A stretch of 8,145 nucleotides of DNA from positions 1-8,145 of the forward strand of contig JBHIBR010000063.1 of the NCBI GenBank assembly GCA_046759145.1. The letters run 5' to 3'. Shown piece after piece: positions 1-5,839 of this stretch. Source of the DNA: JBHIBR01 sp046759145 [NCBI: Nitrospinota bacterium] (GTDB lineage: Bacteria > UBA8248). The stretch's first letter is position 1; the number at the start of each line of letters is the position of its first letter. The notes under the pieces were generated by a model. It did no database searches, was not told the origin of the DNA, and saw only the letters and a list, made by a program, of their open reading frames with translations. The translations under genes were made by a program, and so were the position numbers.

Positions 1-336
1 CTTCTGGCGGGAGGGGAAACCACCGTCACCGTCCGGGGCCAGGGCCTGGGGGGTCGGAACCAGGAACTCGCCCTTTCCGCCGCCCTGGCCCTGCCGGGGA
101 CGCCCCGGGCGGTGCTCCTGGCCGGCGGGACGGATGGCACAGACGGGCCGACCGAGGCTGCGGGGGCGGTGGTGGACGGGGAGACGCTCGGAAGGGCGAC
201 GCGAATGGGGCTCGACGCCCGGGCCTACCTCCATGAGAATAATAGCCACCGTTTTTTCCGCGCCCTTGGGGAGCTTGTCTGGACGGGGCCCACGCGGACG
301 AACGTGATGGATTGCGTGGTGCTCCTGACGGGGTAG
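1..336 (+). CDS. Glycerate 2-kinase, MOFRL family, C-terminal part (5' end outside the window)
   Basis: The window opens inside this gene; 111 codons remain before a TAG at 334-336. The visible residues match the C-terminal MOFRL domain of type III glycerate kinases (GckA/TtuD family). GGRNQELAL lies at local residues 17-25, a glycine-rich AGGTDGTDGPT stretch follows, and the end carries the TGPTRTNVMD motif typical of the family C-terminus. Members phosphorylate D-glycerate in the cytoplasm, usually at C2 to give 2-phosphoglycerate, which enters lower glycolysis. Pyruvate kinase lies about 0.8 kb downstream on the same strand, two steps further along that route, which supports the call. The N-terminal nucleotide-binding domain lies outside the window, so intactness cannot be judged. 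Family assignment is firm; substrate and phosphorylated position rest on family knowledge. Confidence 0.9.
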   Translation, partial: LLAGGETTVTVRGQGLGGRNQELALSAALALPGTPRAVLLAGGTDGTDGPTEAAGAVVDGETLGRATRMGLDARAYLHENNSHRFFRALGELVWTGPTRTNVMDCVVLLTG

Positions 337-609
337 AGAAAGGTCCTCGGGCCGGGGAATCCCGCTCAAAATCCTAGCCGGGGCACCTCCTGCCGGATCC
401 GCGGGGTGGGAATGCCCCTTTGACTCGGTTCTGCCCCGAACGACCGCCTCTCCTGAAGGGGGTTCCGCCCGGGGGCGACGTCCCTCCCACCAGGTATTGA
501 CCTCTCCCTGCTTGCTCCCTGGCCCACCCTCGGGACATTTGCACCTACCGGCGCGCACCCCGGCCTGATGCCCGGAGCTCCTCCCCTCCCAGGTTGAGAG
601 GCCCCCCAC
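337..609. other. Intergenic stretch between the glycerate kinase and the permease remnant
   Basis: These 273 bases hold no reading frame with recognisable protein similarity. A TTGACC hexamer in the 490s resembles a -35 element, but no credible -10 follows at normal spacing. A GAGAG stretch at 596-600 is the presumed ribosome binding site of the permease remnant. I see no convincing terminator after the glycerate kinase stop. Confidence 0.4.
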
Positions 610-1091
610 ATGTCCCCCCGTCCCGACGAGGCTCCCCACTCCACCGGACCCGAAAAGGTCACCTTCGCACGTAATCTCGGCCTCTTCGACGCCACCATGG
701 TCGGGGTTGGGGCCACGATCGGGGCGGGCATCTTCGTCCTCACGGGCATCGCCGCCGGGGAGAGCGGGCCAACCTCATCCCGCTGGAGTGGCGAGGCTAC
801 ACCGAGAAGCCCTACCGGGTGTTCGGCCAGACGGTGGACATTGTCATCCGACAAGCCCCGTGCGACCTGGCAGTGGCGAAGCTGGGGACAAGCCCCGCAC
901 TCAAGCGCATCCTGCTGCCCACGGCCGGTGGCCCCCACGCCCGGCTGGCAGCGCGGCTGGCGCCCATCCTGGCGCGGGAGTTCAACGCCCAGGTCACCTC
1001 CGCCTATTATGGGGGCCGGGTGAAGGGGTGGGTGAAGCAGAAGCCTCCTCCCGGCCGCCACCCTTCGCTTTTTCCCATCCAGTTGATATAG
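610..1091 (+). pseudogene. Remnant of an APC amino-acid permease with UspA domains: large internal deletion, frameshift and truncated 3' end
   Basis: The ATG at 610 is preceded by GAGAG at 596-600 and starts an N-terminus typical of APC-superfamily amino-acid transporters. RNLGLFDATMVGVGATIGAG and the following IFVLTGIAAGESGP (to about 768) form the first membrane helix with its unwound GxG substrate-binding turn. The similarity then stops. From about 768, one frame over, the sequence reads as UspA. ANLIPLEWRGY and VFGQTVDIVIRQAPCDLAVAK fit the end of one UspA domain, and LKRILLPTAGGPHARLAARL with AREFNAQVTSAYYGG fits the start of a second. That frame ends at TAG 1089-1091 after residues that look random. 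APC permeases with C-terminal tandem UspA domains are a known architecture, so this is one gene that lost its remaining membrane helices and most UspA sequence. No transporter could be made from it. The exact left junction is uncertain by a few bases. Confidence 0.8.
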
Positions 1092-1127
1092 TGAGCCGGC
1101 AGCAAAGACCTTTCGGAGAGCCCGCCC

Positions 1128-2549
1128 GTGGAGTTCCGCAGGACCAAGATCGTCTGCACTATCGGTCCCGCAAGCCGCCACGCCTTCACCCTGCGGAGCA
1201 TGGTGCGGGCGGGGATGGATGTAGCCCGGCTGAACTTCTCCCACGGGACCCACGCCGAGCACCGTCGAGTCATCCGCAAGCTGCGCCAACTCGCCCGGGA
1301 GGAGGGCCGCCCCGTCGGCATCCTCCAGGATCTGTGCGGCCCCAAGGTGCGCACGGGCGCGCTCAGGAGGGAACCGGTGGAGCTCAAGGAGGGGAGGCGC
1401 GTGAAGCTGGTGGCGGAGCCCACGGCGGGGAACGCCGGGCGCATCCCCGTGAGCTATCCCGGCCTGCTGGACGTCCTCTCCAAGGGGCAACGCGTGATCC
1501 TCTCGGACGGGAGCCCCCAGCTTGAGGTCGTGGAGGCCAGGGGGGAGGCGGTCGAGTGCCGGGTCCTCTATGGAGGTCTCCTCAAGTCTCACCAGGGCAT
1601 CCGCCTGCCCGACACCACCCTCCCGCTGCCCGCCCTCACGCCAAAAGACCTGCAAGACATGGCGTTCGGAGTGCGCGCGGGGGTGGACTTCATCGCCCTC
1701 TCCTTCGTGCAGACGGCGGAGGACATCGAAGAGGGCCGGCGGGCGCTGCAGCGGCTGCGGGCCCAGATCCCCCTCATTGCGAAGGTCGAAAAGCACGAAG
1801 CCCTCGCCCACATCGACGAGATCCTGGAGGCCTCGGATGGCGTCATGGTGGCCCGGGGAGACCTGGGGATCGAGATCCCGTTGGAGCAAGTCCCCCTGGT
1901 TCAGAAGGACCTCATCCGCAGGGCCAACCGCCTGGGGAAGCCCGTCATCACCGCCACCCAGATGCTCCTCTCCATGGTCAGCAATCCCAGCCCCACCCGC
2001 GCGGAGGCCAACGACGTCGCCAACGCCATCCTGGACGGGACGGACGCCATCATGCTCAGCGAGGAGACGGCCGTGGGGCGCAGCCCCGCAGCCGTCATCC
2101 GCATGATGGACCGGATCGCCCGCACGGTGGAGGTGGGCTCCGCCACCGAGCCGGAGCTCCTCCGCAGGGGGGACCAGGACTCGACCGCCTCGAGCGCCCA
2201 CGCCATCAGCCACTCGAGCTGTCTGCTGGCGGACGAGGTCGGCGCGCGGCTCATCCTCACCCCCACATATTCGGGCAAGACCGCCCGCCTCGTCGCCCGC
2301 TTTCGCCCCCGCCAGCTCATCGTGGGGGCGTCCCCCGACCTCCGCACGGTGCGCCAGCTCACCCTGAGCCGGGGGGTTCTCCCCCTATGGTCGGGAAAGC
2401 GCCTGAGCCTCGACGCCCTGGTGCGCCACGCCAAAGAGCGCCTCTGCCGCGCGGGCATCCTGGCCGATGGGGACAGGGTGGTCATCACTGCGGGCTACCC
2501 CCCCGGGCGTTCGACGGAGACGAACCTCATCCGCGTGGACGTGGTGTGA
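1128..2549 (+). CDS. pyk: Pyruvate kinase
   Basis: This 473-residue cytoplasmic enzyme transfers phosphate from phosphoenolpyruvate to ADP, the last step of glycolysis. Its length is normal for bacterial pyruvate kinases. The N-terminus RRTKIVCTIGPAS and ARLNFSHG (R34, N36, S38; active-site and K+ ligands) are standard. The B domain covers about residues 70-165. The signature LIAKVEKHEAL carries the catalytic K219 and metal ligand E221; ARGDLGIEIP carries D245. ITATQML and NPSPTRAEANDVANAILDGT follow, and the PK_C domain occupies about 345-473. The usual acidic residue after TQML is a leucine here (MLLSM), a mild departure. The GTG start at 1128 is chosen because the family motif begins at residue 6 and GGAG lies at 1115-1118, nine bases upstream. 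The next gene starts one base after the stop, so the two are probably translationally coupled. Identification is secure; allosteric behaviour cannot be read from the sequence. Confidence 0.97.
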   Translation: MEFRRTKIVCTIGPASRHAFTLRSMVRAGMDVARLNFSHGTHAEHRRVIRKLRQLAREEGRPVGILQDLCGPKVRTGALRREPVELKEGRRVKLVAEPTAGNAGRIPVSYPGLLDVLSKGQRVILSDGSPQLEVVEARGEAVECRVLYGGLLKSHQGIRLPDTTLPLPALTPKDLQDMAFGVRAGVDFIALSFVQTAEDIEEGRRALQRLRAQIPLIAKVEKHEALAHIDEILEASDGVMVARGDLGIEIPLEQVPLVQKDLIRRANRLGKPVITATQMLLSMVSNPSPTRAEANDVANAILDGTDAIMLSEETAVGRSPAAVIRMMDRIARTVEVGSATEPELLRRGDQDSTASSAHAISHSSCLLADEVGARLILTPTYSGKTARLVARFRPRQLIVGASPDLRTVRQLTLSRGVLPLWSGKRLSLDALVRHAKERLCRAGILADGDRVVITAGYPPGRSTETNLIRVDVV

Positions 2550-2550
2550 G

Positions 2551-3561
2551 ATGAGCCGCGGACCCTTCTACATCGGCATCGACCTGGGAGGGACCCTCAT
2601 CAAGGGGGCGCGCTTCGACGCTGCTGGAGAGCTCCTCCAAGAGGACCGGGAGGAGTCCCGGGCCGAGGGTCCCGCCGAAGGGGTGGTGGACGCGCTGTGC
2701 ACCCTGATCGAGCGCCTCACGCCCCGGCGCGCCTCCGGCGCCCCGGCCCGCTCCGCCCCTGCGGGTGTGGGAGTGGGTGCGGCGGGCGTGCTGGACCTGG
2801 GGGCGGGGGTGGTCGTGGAATCCCCTAACCTCAAGTGCCTCTCGGGCTTCCCCCTGCGGCAGAGGCTCGAAGGACGCCTCGGGACCCGCGTGCTTCTGGA
2901 GAACGACGCCAACGCGGCCGGCCTGGGCGAATGGGCACGGGGGGCAGGGCGTGGCAGCCTGAGCATGGTCCTCTTGACCCTGGGGACCGGGGTGGGCGGC
3001 GCCATCATCCTGGACGGAAAGCTCTGGCACGGGGCGGTGGGGGCGGCGGGAGAGGTGGGGCACATGTGCATCCTGGCCGACGGGCCCGAGTGCCAATGCG
3101 GTAGTCGGGGCTGCCTCGAGGCGCTGGTGGGGGCGCGGGCCATCAACGAGCGGGCGCGGCGGAAGGCGGCCGAGGCGCCCGAGAGTGCCCTCGCCTCCTG
3201 CCCCGACCCCAGCCCGGAGGACCTGGGACGACTGGCCGGCGGGGGAGACCGGGACGCCCTCGCCATTTGGGTAGAAACCGGCTATTATCTGGGAATTGGA
3301 ATAGCGAACCTCATTAATATCTTTAACCCCGAGAGGGCAATCCTGGTAGGTGGTCTCACAGGGGCGGGAGAGGCTCTTCTCGCCCCGGCGCGGGAGAGCA
3401 TCCGGCGGCACGCCTTCGCACGTTCTGCCCAGAGCTGCCTGGTGCGCTGGGGAGAGTTGGGAAACCGGGCGGGGGTCATCGGCGCCGTCTGGCCCTTCTT
3501 GGAAGGAGCACGCGGCAGGCGGCGCAAAACGGCGCGGCGCAGTGCGGCGGGGGGGAGATGA
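2551..3561 (+). CDS. ROK-family sugar kinase (glucokinase-like)
   Basis: This is a 336-residue cytoplasmic ATP-dependent sugar kinase of the ROK family. The phosphate-binding motif YIGIDLGGTLIKG spans residues 7-19. NDANAAGLGEW includes the likely catalytic base D119. The second phosphate-binding loop LTLGTGVGGAI begins near residue 142. The ROK zinc site is complete: H171 in GEVGHM, then C181, C183 and C188 in CQCGSRGCLE. The ATG at 2551 lies one base after the pyk stop, and a longer in-frame start inside pyk is unlikely because the domain begins at residue 7 of this start. The DUF3108 gene overlaps the 3' end by ATGA. No helix-turn-helix precedes the kinase fold, so it is an enzyme rather than a ROK repressor. 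Beside pyk, a glucokinase role is plausible, but N-acetylglucosamine, mannose or fructose kinases look alike at this level. The last 18 residues form a basic tail outside the fold. Confidence 0.93.
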   Translation: MSRGPFYIGIDLGGTLIKGARFDAAGELLQEDREESRAEGPAEGVVDALCTLIERLTPRRASGAPARSAPAGVGVGAAGVLDLGAGVVVESPNLKCLSGFPLRQRLEGRLGTRVLLENDANAAGLGEWARGAGRGSLSMVLLTLGTGVGGAIILDGKLWHGAVGAAGEVGHMCILADGPECQCGSRGCLEALVGARAINERARRKAAEAPESALASCPDPSPEDLGRLAGGGDRDALAIWVETGYYLGIGIANLINIFNPERAILVGGLTGAGEALLAPARESIRRHAFARSAQSCLVRWGELGNRAGVIGAVWPFLEGARGRRRKTARRSAAGGR

Positions 3562-4346
3562 AGGCCATCCCCCTTGCGCTCGCTACCATCCTCACCCTCG
3601 CTCCCGGGGCGCGGGCGGAGACATCACCCACCCGCGCATTTCAGCCCGGCGAGCGGCTCACCTACCGGCTCGACTGGCTGGGCATCGAGGCAGCCCGGGC
3701 GGTGATGGCCGTCGAGGGCCCCATCGCGGGGAGCGAGGGCCCTCTTTTGCGATTCAGCGCCCGCGCCCGGTCAGCGGCCTGGCTCTCGTACATCTACCCT
3801 GTGGACGACCTGGCGGTGAGCCTGGTGGACCTGCGGGGTCTCTTCAGCCGTCGCTTCCTCCTGCGGCAGCGGGAGGGTTTCCGCTACCGGAGCTTCAAGC
3901 GGCTCCTCTTCGAAGAGGGGCGCGTGACCTACATCCGCGATGAGCGTCCTCCCCGCACCTACAAGACACCCGGCTGGGTGCAGGACGCGCTCTCGGCCCT
4001 CTACAAGGTGCGGACGATGGCGCTGCGCCCGGGCCGTGAGGTCCAGGTGTCGGTCTTCGACAGCAAGCGGAACTGGCGGATAGGTGTGGTGGTCCACCGG
4101 CGAGAGGTGCTCCCCACGCGGTGGGGGCCAATCCGATCCCTGCTCGTAAGGCCTCGCCTCCGCTCCGAGGGGATCTTCCGCCGCAGGGGAGACCTCTTGC
4201 TGTGGCTCAGTGACGACTCCGCAAAAATCCCCCTCCAGATGAAGAGCAGCTCCCCCATCGGGCCCTTCAAGGCCCAACTGGTCCGGGCGGAGGGGGTGGG
4301 GGGACTGTTGTCCCGGCCGGCCCTTCCCGCCGGGGAGCTCCCCTAG
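3558..4346 (+). CDS. Exported DUF3108 family protein
   Basis: This is a 262-residue protein with a Sec signal peptide: a lysine at position 2, a hydrophobic stretch over about residues 4-16, and a probable signal peptidase I site after ARA (A20). The mature start, FQPGERLTYRLDWLGIEAAR (residues 29-48), is the hallmark of DUF3108, a beta-rich periplasmic family of unknown function. YIYPVDDLAVSLVD, TRWGPIRSLLVRP and LLLWLSDDSAKIPLQMKSSS are further regions typical of the family. It ends in a short Pro/Leu-rich tail. The ATG at 3558-3560 overlaps the ROK stop (ATGA), with GGGGGGGAG just upstream as ribosome binding site, so translation is probably coupled. Its place in a kinase operon gives no clear functional clue; an envelope role is inferred only from the signal peptide and family. 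Confidence 0.88.
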   Translation: MKAIPLALATILTLAPGARAETSPTRAFQPGERLTYRLDWLGIEAARAVMAVEGPIAGSEGPLLRFSARARSAAWLSYIYPVDDLAVSLVDLRGLFSRRFLLRQREGFRYRSFKRLLFEEGRVTYIRDERPPRTYKTPGWVQDALSALYKVRTMALRPGREVQVSVFDSKRNWRIGVVVHRREVLPTRWGPIRSLLVRPRLRSEGIFRRRGDLLLWLSDDSAKIPLQMKSSSPIGPFKAQLVRAEGVGGLLSRPALPAGELP

Positions 4347-4374
4347 GAGGCGAGAAGCGTCACGAGGGGGGCCC
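4343..4374. repeat. Direct repeat, copy 1 (about 32 bp)
   Basis: This stretch starts CTAGGAGGCGAGAAGCG and runs through a G-run into CCC at 4372-4374. It matches 8091-8121 at 28 of 32 aligned positions, with three transitions and one G missing from the second copy. It overlaps the DUF3108 stop codon (TAG, 4344-4346). The two copies lie about 3.75 kb apart in the same orientation and bracket the whole minus-strand envelope block. No transposase or target-site structure is visible next to either copy. Confidence 0.5.
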
Positions 4375-4429
4375 GCAACGTGGAGCCCGTCAGGGAGCTT
4401 GGCTCTTTCCGGATTGCAGGGAGGCGAGC
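4343..4429 (-). pseudogene. Possible remnant of a gene 3' end (28 codons and a stop)
   Basis: On the - strand this stretch reads ARLPAIRKEPSSLTGSTL followed by RAPLVTLLAS and a TAG at 4345-4343. An in-frame TAA at 4432-4430 closes it upstream, so no full gene exists here. The last residues resemble the tail of the partial frame at 8091-8145 (PLVTLLAS versus PLMALLAF). It may be the 3' remnant of a gene whose intact relative lies beyond the right edge. However, all three substitutions between the repeat copies change amino acids, which is not what selection on protein would leave. I cannot name the parent family. Confidence 0.25.
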
Positions 4430-4490
4430 TTAGGTGCGGTTGAAGGTCACAACACTCCCCTAGAGTTGAAACCCCCTTTTGCGGAATACC

Positions 4491-4967
4491 CTACTTCACA
4501 ATCTTCCAAGTCCCATCTGGCTGCCTGCACGCAGTGCCGTAAGCTTGCTCGGTCTTTCCGCCGATGGTGATCGTCTGCTGGAACTCCCGGCAATATTGCC
4601 CTTGACGGGTTTGATACGCGGGCTGCGGGGTGATGGTTCCGCTGTGGCCGTTGTCCGGGTTGCGCCACTCGGTCGCCTGGCCGGAGGGGGCCCTCTCCAG
4701 GGCCACCTGGGTTTTCCGGGCCATGAGGAGCCTGTCCCTCTCGTCCAGTTGTTTGCCGATCGCGCCTCCCACCAGCGCCCCGAGTATGGTGCCGCCGATG
4801 ATCGCCGCCGTCTTGCCCCTTCCCTTTCCGACCTGCGAACCGAGGACGCCGCCCGCAACGCCGCCCAGGACGGCTCCTCCGGTTTCTTTCTTGATTCCCA
4901 TCTCCGCGCATCCCGACAGGGCAACGGCCAGGACGGCAGCGGTTACGGCAGAGAGCGTCTTTTTCAT
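4491..4967 (-). CDS. Glycine-zipper outer-membrane lipoprotein with 17 kDa surface-antigen-like C-terminal domain (paralogue A)
   Basis: This is a 158-residue predicted lipoprotein. The signal peptide MKKTLSAVTAAVLAVALSGC ends in a good lipobox (LSGC, lipidated C20). Residues 30-73 form a glycine zipper: two hydrophobic segments with Gly at every fourth position (GGVAGGVLG, GGTILGALVGGAIG) linked by a basic KGRGKT turn and closed by QLDERD. Residues 96-158 form the C-terminal domain seen in Rickettsia 17 kDa antigen-like proteins (COG4520 type). It contains YCREFQQTITIGG and AYGTACRQPDGTW, with C126 and C147 placed to form a disulfide. The start is set by the signal peptide and a GGAGG nine bases upstream (4976-4980). 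Members are generally envelope-associated with unclear molecular function. Paralogue C is the closest relative in the window. The + strand upstream operon converges on this gene across about 145 bases. Confidence 0.88.
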   Translation of the reverse strand: MKKTLSAVTAAVLAVALSGCAEMGIKKETGGAVLGGVAGGVLGSQVGKGRGKTAAIIGGTILGALVGGAIGKQLDERDRLLMARKTQVALERAPSGQATEWRNPDNGHSGTITPQPAYQTRQGQYCREFQQTITIGGKTEQAYGTACRQPDGTWKIVK

Positions 4968-5208
4968 GACTGCAACCTCCTTCTGAGGGCGGCGGGCGTC
5001 AATTGGAACTTCTGGGAGACGAACCTCCTTCGCCCCCCATCCTACCACGGCCCCCCCTCCGGCTGGAACCCCTTCGAGACCCCGGGCGACGTCGGGCGGG
5101 CCATTTGTTCCTGCCAACAGATTGGATGAAACAAACTCACTCCCAAAGGCAGGGCGGAGCGGGCGCCTTGAGCGCAGCCTTTCCGTGGCCAGGCGAGTTG
5201 GAGCGCTC

Positions 5209-5667
5209 CTATAAAACCGGAAGGACCTCCAGCCGCACCCGGGCGGTGCCCTTCTTGCGGAAGCCGAGTTTTCCCGCAGCGGCGTAGGACAGGTCGATAA
5301 TCCGGCCGGCAACGAAGGGTCCCCGGTCGTTGATGCGCACCACGACGGACCTCCCGTTCTCAAGGTTGGTGACCCTCACGCGCGTCGTCATGGGTAGCGT
5401 CTTGTGGGCGGCGGTCAGCTTGTAAGGGTTGTACAGTTCCCCGCTGGCCGTCCTCCGCAAGGCGAAACCAAAACCATACCAGGATGCAATGCCCTCTTGC
5501 CGGAAGCCCTTGGCCGACCTGAGGGGGAAGTAGGTGACGCCGCCCACGGTATAGGCCCTTGTGGAGCGGTAGGCGCCGGTCGTCCCCTCGCCGACGGGCA
5601 CCAGGGCGCAGCCCCCGGTAAATAGGAGACTAACAAGGGTGACGGCGGCTACGAGTCGCGCATCCAT
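5209..5667 (-). CDS. rlpA: RlpA-like septal ring lytic transglycosylase (short form without SPOR domain)
   Basis: This 152-residue protein carries a double-psi beta-barrel domain over about residues 57-150. GIASWYG, TASGE (E77), LTAAHKTLP (H88), VRVTNLENGRSVVVRINDRG (D114) and GRIIDLS are canonical RlpA motifs. The 37-residue spacing between E77 and D114 equals, as I recall, that of the two catalytic acidic residues described in Pseudomonas aeruginosa RlpA, which cleaves denuded peptidoglycan strands at division sites. The N-terminus is a signal peptide ending in TGGC, so C20 is the likely lipidated residue, although T and G at -3 and -2 are poor lipobox residues. The SPOR domain of larger RlpA proteins is absent. 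In the substrate loop, FALRRTASGE replaces the more usual FHGRRTASGE. A GGGGGA lies about eight bases before the ATG at 5667. It sits between glycine-zipper paralogues A and B, supporting an envelope locus. An activity test would be needed to call it a true lytic enzyme. Confidence 0.9.
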   Translation of the reverse strand: MDARLVAAVTLVSLLFTGGCALVPVGEGTTGAYRSTRAYTVGGVTYFPLRSAKGFRQEGIASWYGFGFALRRTASGELYNPYKLTAAHKTLPMTTRVRVTNLENGRSVVVRINDRGPFVAGRIIDLSYAAAGKLGFRKKGTARVRLEVLPVL

Positions 5668-5712
5668 CGATTTCCCCCAAAATTTCCCATATCCAACCGG
5701 GAGCCGCCAGAG

Positions 5713-5737
5713 GGGGCAGAGGAGAGCTCCTTGCCCC
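5713..5737. other. Strong inverted repeat (hairpin) upstream of rlpA
   Basis: GGGGCA at 5713-5718 pairs with TGCCCC at 5732-5737, and after a single bulged G an inner AGGA/TCCT stem closes on the four-base loop GAGC. That makes ten base pairs with one bulge. It lies about 100 bases after the paralogue B stop and 46 bases before the rlpA start. Neither strand has a T-run after the stem, so it is not a standard intrinsic terminator. It could act as an RNA 3'-end stabiliser, a Rho-dependent pause or a 5' UTR structure of rlpA. Confidence 0.4.
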
Positions 5738-5839
5738 TGTCAGCTACGCGCTCTCGCCCACAGTACCACCCTCGGAGCACCGTCAGAACCCTCCGTCGGA
5801 AGCGGGGTGCCGCAAGCGGCGGAGCCCCTGCGGTGGAAG

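Noticed and set aside
490-545. A -35-like TTGACC and a TGG...TTGC pair upstream of the permease remnant as sigma-70 or sigma-54 promoter
   Set aside because: No -10 hexamer follows the TTGACC at proper spacing, and the TGG to TTGC distance is far too long for sigma-54.
366-2213. A long open frame on the - strand opposite the permease remnant and pyk
   Set aside because: Its length is a by-product of GC-rich codon bias in pyk. The protein is low-complexity His/Gly/Arg/Pro with no domain, and the + strand frame is unmistakably pyruvate kinase.
2467-2550. An earlier in-frame ATG for the ROK kinase inside pyk
   Set aside because: The ROK phosphate-binding motif begins at residue 7 when the 2551 start is used, and the extra 28 residues have no family similarity.
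4383-4408. A GAGCC/GGCTC stem followed by TTTCC as terminator of the + strand operon
   Set aside because: Only five base pairs around a 13-base loop and a T-run of three; too weak to call.
4452-4470. An imperfect CAACACTC/GAGTTG stem between the converging operons
   Set aside because: The stem has a two-base bulge, and no T-tract follows on the strand that would need it.
4968-5363. Upstream extension of the paralogue A frame to position 5363
   Set aside because: The extension overlaps the rlpA 3' end and reads as random sequence. The lipoprotein signal peptide begins at 4967 with GGAGG just upstream.
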